DNA from: Rhizopus sp. PT2906 | Taxonomy: Eukaryota > Mucoromycota > Mucoromycetes > Mucorales > Rhizopodaceae | DNA length: 64,000 nucleotides | Assembly (NCBI GenBank): GCA_025529335.1 | Contig: JAMYHX010000088.1 | Coordinates: forward strand, 1-64,000 | Reading direction: 5' to 3' | In this document: positions 12,501 to 22,043 of the stretch, piece by piece | Position numbering within the stretch: the stretch's first letter is position 1 | Layout of the letters: every line of letters begins with the position of its first letter | The notes under the pieces: generated by a model | Database searches by the model: none | What the model saw: the letters and a program-made list of their open reading frames with translations, nothing else | Told to the model about the DNA's origin: nothing | Program-made: the position numbers and the translations under genes

Positions 12501-12881
12501 CAATCAACATGTCCAAGAGTTCGGTTGCTATTTGTGAAGCAGTAAGTTCCTTTTAATTCTTCTTTTTCTCTCTTTTTAATGATTCAAAAACAGTTGCTCG
12601 AACGTAATCCTCAAAGACGTCTTGGTGGTGGTAAAGGCGATGCACAAGAGGTCAAGAATCATCCTTTCTTTGCTGGGGTCAATTGGGATGATATGTTGGC
12701 TAAGCGTGTTCCTCCTCCGTTTATACCTACTGTTACTGGTAGAGCAGACACCTCCAACTTTGATGAAGAGTTTACTAGAGAAATACCTATTTTGACACCC
12801 GTAAACGCTATGTTGACATCAGAAGAGCAACAACAGTTTGCCAACTTTTCTTATGTGGCCAATTGGGCAGTAGGGAAATAA
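9550..12881 (+). CDS. PKC1: protein kinase C (cell-wall integrity, Pkc1 type)
   Basis: Fungal PKC acts downstream of Rho1 in the cell-wall integrity pathway. Eight exons: 9550-9555, 9589-9946, 9997-10800, 10856-11035, 11087-11163, 11217-12374, 12434-12541, 12594-12881, giving 992 residues. Order: HR1 coiled-coil repeats (about 1-200, e.g. KKEIEARIREVQSKI and LHELEYKVDVEKKVQEGI), a C2-like domain (about 230-390, LQLKILEAHEL), two C1 zinc fingers (HQFVARRFYHIMKCALCGD...; HRFESLTIILGANWCCHCG...), a linker rich in S/Q, and an AGC kinase domain (GKGNFGKV loop, AIK lysine, YRDLKLDN catalytic loop, DYG instead of DFG, TFCGTPEF activation loop). The tail has the turn motif ILTPVN and hydrophobic motif FANFSYV. 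The two-codon first exon (ATGGAG) is an inference; CAG or TTA may begin exon 2. Confidence 0.96.
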
Positions 12882-13115
12882 ATGGAATTCTTGAATAAAT
12901 ATATCCTTTTACAGATACAAACAATGATTGAATGGCGTCATGTTTGTTCTAGAAAAACATGGAGACTTTCGCTTGCTTCCTTTTTGATGGCATGCTGGAA
13001 AGAAGATGTCCTTTTGTATCACTGGCTTAAAGTCATTAGTGACTTCTTTTCGTTTGAGAGTATCCAAAGACATTCTGTGTCATTTTTCGTATTTTTCCTC
13101 TAATAGTAATTTGAC

Positions 13116-13912
13116 ATGAACAAGAGTAAAGGAGAAAATGTATATCAACCTCTATCAGGCACAGCAACAGCAAGTGGAAAGACAGCATTGGTACACACAT
13201 ATATATATGCACAAATATATATATATATATACATCTATTCTAATACCGTTGTATATATGTAGACTGCAGTCAAGGAACTTATGGAGGAGTTTATTTCACC
13301 ACAGACCAATGTTGACAAACTTGTTGATGAACTTCGGCCGGTTTACATTGACAGATCGCATACATTTGTGAAGGAAGAAGAAAAAAAGGAGGAGAAAAAG
13401 AAGCTCAAGAGGAAAAAGGATCGTAAACTGACAGCCAAGGAAAAGCGAATACTAAAAGTATACGAGATTCCAAAAGAAGCACATCAATATAAACTATTTG
13501 AACCACTCTCTGAACTATGGCAAGGATACATGGATACCTTATTGGATAAGGGTGAAGCCAATTTTGAACAAAAGCTGATCAAGGCCGATTTTCATGGAGC
13601 ACCGTTTACAGTCATTCAGAGTACAAATCCATCTTATGTGGGTGTATCAGGCATTGTCGTTCAAGAGACACTCTCAACATTCAAAATCATTACGAGACAG
13701 AATAGATTAAAGCGTAAGTGAAGGAGATCATTTGTACTACAAGAGGTATTTACAACAAAATGTGTGTAGAGATACCCAAGAATACGAGCATATTTAATAT
13801 ATACATCAAAAAGCTGGATAAGTCATTTACTATTTATGGACAACAATTTGTGGCAAGACCCTCAGATAGAGCAGCAAAGAAATTCAAACCAAAACCATCC
13901 ATTGATCTCTAA
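13116..13912 (+). CDS. POP4: RNase P/RNase MRP subunit Pop4 (Rpp29)
   Basis: Pop4/Rpp29 is a conserved protein subunit of the RNase P and MRP ribonucleoproteins that process tRNA and rRNA precursors. Three exons (13116-13190, 13263-13713, 13770-13912) give 222 residues. A lysine-rich linker (about 52-75) precedes the Rof/Rpp29 beta-barrel: LIKADFHGAPFTVIQSTNPS, GISGIV-type turn (GVSGIVVQETLSTFKII), then IPKNTSIFNIYI and the C-terminal FTIYGQQFVARPSDRAAKKF. The last of these is highly typical. Intron 1 is a (TA)-rich 72-base intron. The gene begins 235 bases after the PKC stop on the same strand. Confidence 0.93.
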
Positions 13913-13972
13913 ACTATTAGATTTTACTCGCAAATACATAAAAAAAGAGAGAGAAAGAGATGAACAAATATA

Positions 13973-16244
13973 CTATACACAACGTTCGACAAAGGACTGG
14001 ATCATTCCGATAGGTGAAGCTTCGTATTCCTTGAGAACAACATTACCATCTTGAATAAATGTATTTGCTTGAATAAACGATTTTCGAGGCTGCTTGAAGG
14101 CAATCACGATATCTCGAATCTTATGCCAATCCTCGGGTACATGAGTAGCTTCCAGGTAGAGCTTTGTACCATTGTCTACGTCAGCTGTAGCCTTATAGAC
14201 CTGAAGCTTTGTCAAGAACTCAGAGACAGCAGGTCTTCCGACAGATCTGATCTTGGTTCTGTCCATATGTATTTCGAAACTGTCTTTACCGTCAACGACA
14301 CAAGGTTCCAGTTTAAGGAAATCTTGGCCAGCCTTCAACATGACGTTCATGATGGCATAACGAGCCTGCATATGAGCTTGATTCCACTATATTTTTTTTT
14401 TAAAAAAAAGCAATGAGTGATGCAATTTAATGTGCTTTGTCCCTTGTATACCTTTTTAGCATCTGGGTTGTAGAACTCGAGCGCAACAAGACCAGCTCTG
14501 GCCATATTCAAGTACATGGTGTAGAGCACATCATCAGCCTCTTGGCCTTCATAGTTGAAAAACTTTAGTATGTCAGGATTAGGCGAAACTGAGAGAGCGA
14601 TACTTTCAGCACGACACTCTTCGTAGCTTGCAGCAATACTCTTGAATAGAGAGTTAAAGTCTTGACCAGGCTTGTACCATGTCTCAATTGGCCCCTTTGT
14701 GAACGGATGAATCACGCTCTGACGGTCAAAATTAAACTTTCCTTCTTCGTTTTCAGAAAAGAGTTTGCCCGTACCATGACCGAGTTCATGTGTGACGACC
14801 TGGACTTGGAAAGAACGAGTGAGGTACTTTCGGTAGGTTTCGATGTCCTCTTGTCTAACAAATGGGTATTGCTCATTTGGTGCTTGAGCAGATATGACAT
14901 TGCCCAGAGACACGTTCTTTGAGCCGTAAACTTGAGTAATGTTTGAATAGTTAGGAATATTTATGCCTGCGGGAATGCCTGCAGTGGCAAACGAGAGCAC
15001 TTCTAGAGAAGTGAAGTCGGGCTTGTTTAGTGTATCGCGCTCAAATTCGATAGGCCAAGGAAGAGAAGAAATAAAGAGCGAACGGTTTGCGATGAGATTA
15101 TCAAATTGCTTGGTTTGCTCTTTGTTGACCATCGCAACGAATCCTTCCCACTCGGCACGGACACCGTGCGGGTCCCGGTAGGTCTCGATAAATCCAATAT
15201 TACTCTCGACCACAGGACCAACGTCATTTAGCCACTCGCGTTGAGAATCCATGTGTGCTTCGATAGAACCAGTACGAAAAGAATCATGATAATACTTGAG
15301 CATCTTGGTTTGAGTGTCGTTAGCAGCATAAGGAATTGCATCTTGAATGGCCTTGGCAATCTTGCTCATTTGCTCTTTAAAGTCGCCATAGCGAACATGA
15401 AGCTTTTGACCATTATCTAAAGTATACGTCTTGCTTTGTGCATCTTCCGCAGCAGCTACTCTTAATTCGTAACCGTCGTCAGTCTTGAACAAGCGAGTAT
15501 TGTAAGAGTAAATCTTGTTCTTTTCGCAAAAATGCTGGACAAGCTTGATGTCCTCCTTGGTGATGTTGTCAGAGTAATAGCCAGAGATATGCCCATCGTC
15601 AGGGTATCCTAGTAAATTGCGAGATATGGGTTCAACATCATATATTTCTCCACGGGATTGCTCAAATAGGGCAATGGCATGTTTATTGTTTGTTGCCTTG
15701 ATAATTTTCTCAAAATCTTCACAGTCAAGTCTTGGAATAAACTTTTCATCGCCAAAGGATTTATAGTTGCTAAGGTTACCAAGAAATTGAGCAGAGTATT
15801 GCAAGAATTCGTCAAAGGTCTCATCATTTACGCCACTATTTAATAATTATGAATATGTGTGACCAAATCAAATTATATTCATATATACCTGGCTGCACGT
15901 AATTCCTGAGGGTTGATCATGTCACCTTGGTCATTGGTGAATGTCTTGATGATCATGTCATATATAGACAAGGCTTTTGGGTTGGTCTGAGTGATAATAA
16001 CACGAGTTCCTTCAAAGGAGGCTCGAGAAATAAAGTGTGCATAATGCTTTTCTTTAGAAGTAAGAGTGTCAAAGAAAGGTTTGGCCTCCAAGCGACAATA
16101 AGGAGGGGAAGCATATGCATAGTATTTCTCTTTTAAGGAAGCAGTAGACATCCTTCGATGCAAGACAGAATTAAATGATCTTGTATTAGAAAAAGAAAGA
16201 AATTTAAATGAACGATACATGTTCATGGGAAAAGTAAACGCCAA
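13973..16244 (-). CDS. DPP3: dipeptidyl peptidase III (M49) with a shortened zinc motif
   Basis: DPP III is a zinc exopeptidase that removes dipeptides from short oligopeptides. Exons 16244-15889, 15835-14452 and 14386-13973 give 717 residues. Family marks include YKSFGDEKFIPRL, the second motif EECRAE (second Glu at residue 525), QAHMQARY and the C-terminal RKSFIQANTF. The zinc motif reads HELGH (His468, Glu469, His472), one residue shorter than the HELLGH hexapeptide usual for eukaryotic M49. The His-to-Glu spacing is likewise one residue shorter than in the human enzyme. The first 31 residues are rich in R, S, F and lack acids, like a mitochondrial presequence; initiation at Met32 (MSTASLKEKYYAY) would give a cytosolic form. 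The two forms are an inference. Confidence 0.96.
14776..14790 (-). other. HELGH zinc-binding pentapeptide of DPP III
   Basis: Codons CAT GAA CTC GGT CAT on the minus strand encode H-E-L-G-H. Flanking residues (VQVVT before, GTGKLF after) match the family, so the motif is not blurred by a splice site or frameshift. Confidence 0.95.
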
Positions 16245-17089
16245 GTAAGCTCGGCTTATCTGAAGGTCCCCTTGGCGAGATTGTCACTTTTTTTACAACT
16301 CAGTCTGTCGCCCTTTCTTTTTTAGGTTTGTAAGAAACACTCTATAAAGAGAACAAGCAAGAATCAAGCTACTCCCTAAAATTTTCCATGGCGTGGTAAG
16401 TGCGATTTTAAAGTGATCATCAAGTAAATCTTTATTTCACACAAAAGTAGCAGCCACCTTTAAATTTCATTGGTTAATAATGAGCCGAGAGTACTTCCTC
16501 TTTTATCTGAATGAACGCTCAAAGTCAATGAAAGTATCACGCTTTACTCTCAGCTGCTTTTAAATGATAATAGTATTGAAAGGCTTTGTTGATTTACTTT
16601 GGATTCATTGAGTGATATATATATATTTTGCTACTCTCTCTATCGTTTTCCGTATACTAATGAATAAAACCGTTCATGCTACGAGTGAGCATAAAGGGGA
16701 AATGAGATAACCTTATAGAGAGATCTTATTGTTGATCAACTACGAAAATGTAATGAAAAAGAGGCTACATCCCTTTCATCATTTACTAACTTGGTTATCC
16801 TTTTGTCAATAACCATTGCTCATCTTTAACTCTGGTTCATCATAACATTTCAAGACAAAAGAAAAAAAAAAACAAAGAATTCTGTCTTGTCTCTCTTTGT
16901 TACAACTGATTTCGTACTACAAAGAGACACAATGCGCGCGACTGACATTGTTCAGAAACAGCTTTTGTTTATTTCCCGATTCTATAAAGGCAAACAAAGA
17001 ATTGTGGCATGAATTATTTTTAGAGTATTTAGGGCAATTTCCTTTTTTTCTTTTTCTCTCAACTTGGAGTTCATGCAACCAGCTTCTCA
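16245..17089. other. divergent promoter region, DPP3 and USP
   Basis: An 845-base spacer between two divergent genes. It is AT-rich, with a (TA)n run at 16617-16626 and poly-A at 16862-16871. No convincing ORF is present; the two frames over 16897-17150 are antisense shadows. Confidence 0.6.
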
Positions 17090-20000
17090 ATGTCTGCTTC
17101 ATATAATGTAGAATACAATAACCAAATGCCAAGCTTACCACAGTTTGCATCTTCTATTGCTGAGTTACAACGGCGTGCCTTTGTTGATAGATCCAAGATT
17201 GAGACATACAGCATCAAAAGCTGGATTAGTTCCGCTGAGAAACTTTATCAACAGGTATATCAGTGTGATGCGACCTTTTATTGACTAACCTCTAGTTTTA
17301 AACTTGTAGGGTGATGTGGCATTACTTGTAAATGATTTAGAAGATGCATACGTTGCTTATATGAAAGGATCAACCATCATGATTGAGATTGTACGATTGC
17401 ATTCAGACTACTTGAAGATTAAAACAGATCCTTTATATGCTCAACTAAGAAAAGTAAGTGTATATACAACAGATGGCCAGGATAATAAACATGTTTTAGA
17501 GAACGGATAATGAAATAGTAGTGATCCTAAGGGACCTTGCGTCAAAGATCGATTTCTGGTACAGCTACCAGCAGCAGTTGGGACAGATGTCATCCTTTTA
17601 TTACCACAGTCATGTACCACTTCAACTACCGTCCTATGCTTACAACCATGAATTGTATAATTATTCGATGAATGATCTATCATCGGCTATTGCTAGACAA
17701 AACATTATGGCACATGCCAACCTAACATCACCCAACGTATCACAACGATCGTCTCCGTTACGTCAGGCACCGATCACAGTATCATCATCCAATTCTACGC
17801 CGATAAAAAGTGGAAATAGCATGACAGCCTTGACGCACGACATATCCAAGCTGACATTATCGAATAACGTAAGCACTATTCCCTCGTGGACCAATCACAA
17901 GCTTCCTGAGAGCACAACGATTGAGCCTCTTGATCTTTCGTCCAGAATCCAAGTACGACAACATACCCCTACCATCTTACTCATCGATGTACGAAGTCGA
18001 GACACATTTATAAGTGGATGTATACAACATAAGTGGATCGTCCAGATTGAGCCTAGTGTACTCGGTAAAGAGTAAGTAATTTATATATATATACTATGGA
18101 AAGCTATTAACCCACCACAACCCCCCTTTTTCTTAGCGCCACAGCTCGTCAAATTGAAGAAAGTTTAGTCGTCAACCCGAGTATAGAACGATCACTTTTT
18201 ATAAAGCGAGATAGATTTGACCTGATAGTATATTATGATCAACATTCCAAAACTATTGAAACAGCTGATGCGCCATTAAAGCATCTCAGAAGAGTACTAG
18301 AGTCACATCAACTGAAGCACCCACCGATGATGCTGGCTGGTGGATTTGATGCGTGGCAATTCGTCATTGGGGAAAGGGGTATATATAAATTCCCAGTCAT
18401 TAAGGAGAAGAAAAGTTGGTTTAAAAGCACCACAAGCCTATCCAGCGTAAGCACGACTGGAAGCAGTAGCAACAGCGTATACGACTATGTAGGGACATGT
18501 ATTTATATTCTACATAACTTGTCTAACTCCAGTATTATTGTATATAGTTCACAGGCAAAAAAGAGCAACAACACAAAGTAAGCCTTCCCATATCCAAGCC
18601 GCAACCTCTACCGACTGCTCCAAGAAAGGAATCGATTACAACAAGATATCCAGAGATGATGACTATGAAAACTGAACCACCCAATGCTATGTTATCAAGT
18701 TCAACAGATTCGATACAGATGCAACCTACAGTTGACTTACAGCCAGCTCCTCCAACATACGCTAAACTTCATAGACGACGAACGTTTATTGACAATCCTT
18801 TCAACGGATTTACTGCTACCAGCAGCAAACTGTACGACGTGCCTCCTATGCAAACACATAGTGACAGTAATAACTTGGCACATAAGGCAATCACCTCTTC
18901 TGTTGAACCATCAATCACAGTGAGTAGACCATCAACTCTTGGCGAATTCCATCATACGTCCACCAGCAATCTTCATAGCACGCCCTCTAATATGATCTCT
19001 CAACAAGGAGGGCTTATCGCTATAGGCACAACTGGCCTAAAGAACCTTGGCAACACATGCTATATGAATTCAATCATTCAATGCTTAAGCGGAACTCTGC
19101 CTTTTGCAAGATACTTTATATGTAAGCTGTTTATATTATAAAGCTTCCCCCTCTAATCGCCTTTTTCTCTTTTTTAGCTGGTGTCTTTAGACAACACATC
19201 AATCGTCATAATACGATGGGGACGGGAGGTTTACTATCAGAAAGGTTCGCAGATCTACTAAGGGCTATGTGGAGTGAAAATTACAACTTTGTATCTCCCA
19301 TGACGTTTAGGGTAAAGCACTATACAGAAAACCCCCGTTTGATAGTTAATATATCTTATTATAGGAAGCCGTCATCAAGTTTGCTCCGCGATTTGGTGGT
19401 AATGATCAGCACGACTCTCAAGAGTTTCTCACCGTCTTATTAGACGGACTGCACGAGGATGTGAACTTGGCAGCCGTACCAAGCAACATGAACAGAATAA
19501 CCGAGATGACAAGGGAAGAGGAAGCAGAGTTTGAAAAGTTACCGGATTGGCAAGCAAGTGCCTTGGCCTGGGAAAAGTACACTAGCAGGCATACGAGTAT
19601 TGTGGTCAGTCTGTTTCAAGGGCAATATCGTAGTCGATTGACCTGTCTAACCTGCAAACATACCTCGAGCACCTATTCTCCCTTCATGTCGCTATCTCTC
19701 CCGATACCAGCCAAGAAACTGAAGCTGTCGAATGTGACATTATACCAATGCTTAGATTATTTTGTGAAAGAGGAAGTCTTGGAAAAGGAGGATGCATGGA
19801 ATTGTCCTAGATGCTGTAAAAAGCGTAAAGCCACAAAGCAGCTCATGATATCTAAATTACCTGATGTGCTCTTGATTCACCTAAAGAGATTTTCTGCAGA
19901 TGGTCTGTTCAAGAACAAACTTGACTGTATAGTCAAATATCCTACAAAGTAAGTATAATCTGATTACCTTTTATTTGTACTAAAATAAATTCAAAATAGA

Positions 20001-20425
20001 GGATTAGATTTACATAATTATATTACGAGATCTACACAACCAGACCAGACTTGTTACGATCGATCGCTCTCTGTGTATGACTTGTATGCTGTATCGGTAG
20101 GTTAATGATTATTAATCCAAATGAAGGAGAGAGAGATTGACGCTGTTTAACTAGAATCACTATGGTTCTCTATCGGGTGGTCATTGTAAGTTGTATATGA
20201 TTTTAGTATTATCTAAATAACACTTTATGATAGATACTGCCTTTGTCAAAGATGGACATCGAAACCAATGGCATTTCTTTGATGACAGCAAGTTCTCTAC
20301 GATCGATGAGAGCAAGATAGTTGTAAGATGAAACAAAAATACAAGATAGCCTGTGTCCCTAATCTCGTTTCTTCTAGACTAAAGCAGCATATAATTTATT
20401 CTACGTTAGATCAAAAGTAAAGTAA
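17090..20425 (+). CDS. ubiquitin-specific protease, USP8/Doa4 type with rhodanese domain
   Basis: Removes ubiquitin from substrates; USP8 and Doa4 relatives act at endosomes with ESCRT. Eleven exons (17090-17254, 17310-17453, 17500-18071, 18137-18488, 18548-19121, 19178-19311, 19365-19948, 20000-20096, 20155-20185, 20234-20322, 20378-20425) give 929 residues. The N-terminal 110 residues match the USP8 dimerisation/MIT-like domain (LKxWxSSAEKLYQQ style). A rhodanese module follows, from ILLIDVRSRDTF to LAGGFDAWQ; at its active-site loop I see YYDQH with no Cys, so it is likely non-catalytic. The peptidase C19 domain has the Cys box (GLKNLGNTCYMNSIIQCL), QQHDSQEF-type box (NDQHDSQEFL), two CxxC pairs (CLTC, CPRC) and the His box (GSLSGGHYTAFVKDG). 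The exon 3 acceptor was chosen at 17498-17499 to keep frame. Confidence 0.94.
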
Positions 20426-20489
20426 TTTATGTATATAACACGCGCACACATTTGTATATAAAACAAATAAAGATCCTTTCTATGAGTTT

Positions 20490-20520
<31 letters not shown>

Positions 20521-20950
20521 TATTATTTGCTTTTCGACATCAAATCGCACAAAAACAAAAAAGGTCTACATGTAAAATGTATATTAAGAAAAAGAAAACG
20601 AATGGGGAATATAGTAAGAAGCATATACACACAAAAAGGGTTAAAGCATATTAAAACTCGTAATTCTTCCCAATAAAAAAAGGTCTACGAAGAAATATAC
20701 AAAAAATTGCAATGATATATAAAAAAAATGATGTTAAAATGCAATAAAAGGCATAATTGAATATAGAAATGATTGAGCTCTTCTTTTTTCTGCAAAAGAA
20801 GGGGGTGAATTATGGGAGGCTTGTAAATTAAAATAAATTAAATTAAAAATGCAAGGAGGAAACAAAATGAAAGTGTAGAAAAAAAAATTATGAAAAGGGA
20901 GGGGGGGCTTAATGACAGTGCCCTTTTTCTATATCAAAGGGGGGGGTGGC
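20426..20950. other. convergent intergenic with ATT microsatellite
   Basis: 3' flanks of the protease and homeodomain genes. It contains a (TTA/ATT)n run at about 20490-20527 and G-runs at 20898-20905 and 20940-20946 next to the homeodomain stop codon. No gene is seen. Confidence 0.6.
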
Positions 20951-22000
20951 CTATAGCATAGGAGCTGGTGAGGGTGAGGACGATAATATTAAATCAAGAC
21001 AGGAGTCATAGTAGCCGCCTTCAACCGAAATAGGGGAGCCAGTGGAGAGCTTAGGTGTCATTTGTTGAGAGATGGGTGACTGATTGAATGTGTGGAAAAA
21101 GTCTGTGGATGGTGAAGTGTTGTTGTATTCATTGTAACCATGCATAGGACTTCTTGAGAGTGTAAAGGATGGGATGTATCTGTTCTGGTAGATATCCTCT
21201 GCTGTCATGCGCCTTGTGTTCATTTGTTGGTAATCGGTGTACTCGGGAGACCACATTGCTTGCTCATAGTCTTGTTTGTATGAACATTGAGAACCAATGG
21301 AAGGACAGGACTTTCGTCGCCATTCATCATTCATTACAGGATACTCAAGCTCTCTTGAACCTTCAGAACCAAGAGGATGCAGAGGCAATTTAGTCAACTT
21401 GTCTGTATGTTGGCATTGAGAAAGGTATGCGGCATCATCTTCCTTCTTGCAGTTACTAGAAGAAGCGCACTTGGAAGCATCAAAGATACAAGAGGCAGCA
21501 GCAGCAGTAGCAACAGATCTTGCGTTCACATTGTTCAACATTTGAGGATAACTCGTGGGAGATCGTGACTTTTCTTGGGGAGGAGTGGGAAGTGACGAAG
21601 GCGTGGCAGAAGAAGCATCAGCGGATTCGGTCCGAGCAGACTTTCGTCTCAATAACTTGGCCTTGGCTCGACGGTTCTGGAACCAGATTTGTACACCTCG
21701 AGGCGTCATGTCTAACTGTTGAGCAAGAATTCGACGTACAGTCGCATTGGGCTTGGGGTTCTCTGAAAAGGATTTTTCAAGAATCTTGAGTTGAGCACGG
21801 GAAGTACGGCGTCTATGCTTGATTTCAAATGGATTGTAAAAAGTAGGACGGAAGTCAAGGTTTTCAACAGGCATGCTGTATCCCAAAATATAGTTATCTT
21901 GATTCATCATCATGATGTTGTCATTGTTAAAGTATTCATGGTTTACTGGTACAACTGTGAATGATTGTTCAAACGGCTGCATTAACATATCAAGAGTCAT
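20951..22000 (-). CDS. homeodomain transcription factor, Pho2/Phx1-like
   Basis: An intronless gene of 349 residues. The homeodomain spans about residues 61-118: it starts KHRRRTSRAQLKILEKSF, has NPKPNATVRRILAQQLDMTP in helices 1-2, and helix 3 is VQIWFQNRRAKAK. This arrangement is that of the fungal Pho2/Phx1 class. Outside it the protein is low complexity (Ser, Pro, Gln), with SLPTPPQEKSRSPTSYP as a possible phosphorylated segment and several NYN/DY-rich patches. The target genes cannot be read from sequence. The start is the first ATG after a CAA-repeat leader. It is read away from a 2.6-kb spacer that probably contains its regulatory region. Confidence 0.92.
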   Translation of the reverse strand: MTLDMLMQPFEQSFTVVPVNHEYFNNDNIMMMNQDNYILGYSMPVENLDFRPTFYNPFEIKHRRRTSRAQLKILEKSFSENPKPNATVRRILAQQLDMTPRGVQIWFQNRRAKAKLLRRKSARTESADASSATPSSLPTPPQEKSRSPTSYPQMLNNVNARSVATAAAASCIFDASKCASSSNCKKEDDAAYLSQCQHTDKLTKLPLHPLGSEGSRELEYPVMNDEWRRKSCPSIGSQCSYKQDYEQAMWSPEYTDYQQMNTRRMTAEDIYQNRYIPSFTLSRSPMHGYNEYNNTSPSTDFFHTFNQSPISQQMTPKLSTGSPISVEGGYYDSCLDLILSSSPSPAPML

Positions 22001-22010
22001 TGTTGCTTTC

Positions 22011-22043
<33 letters not shown>

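Noticed and set aside
12882..13103. Plus ORF just after PKC
   Set aside because: Starts right after the PKC stop, is F/L/S-rich with no domain; probably PKC 3' UTR.
21169..21789. Three plus-strand frames over the homeodomain gene
   Set aside because: Shadows of the minus-strand coding sequence; codon pattern follows the real gene.
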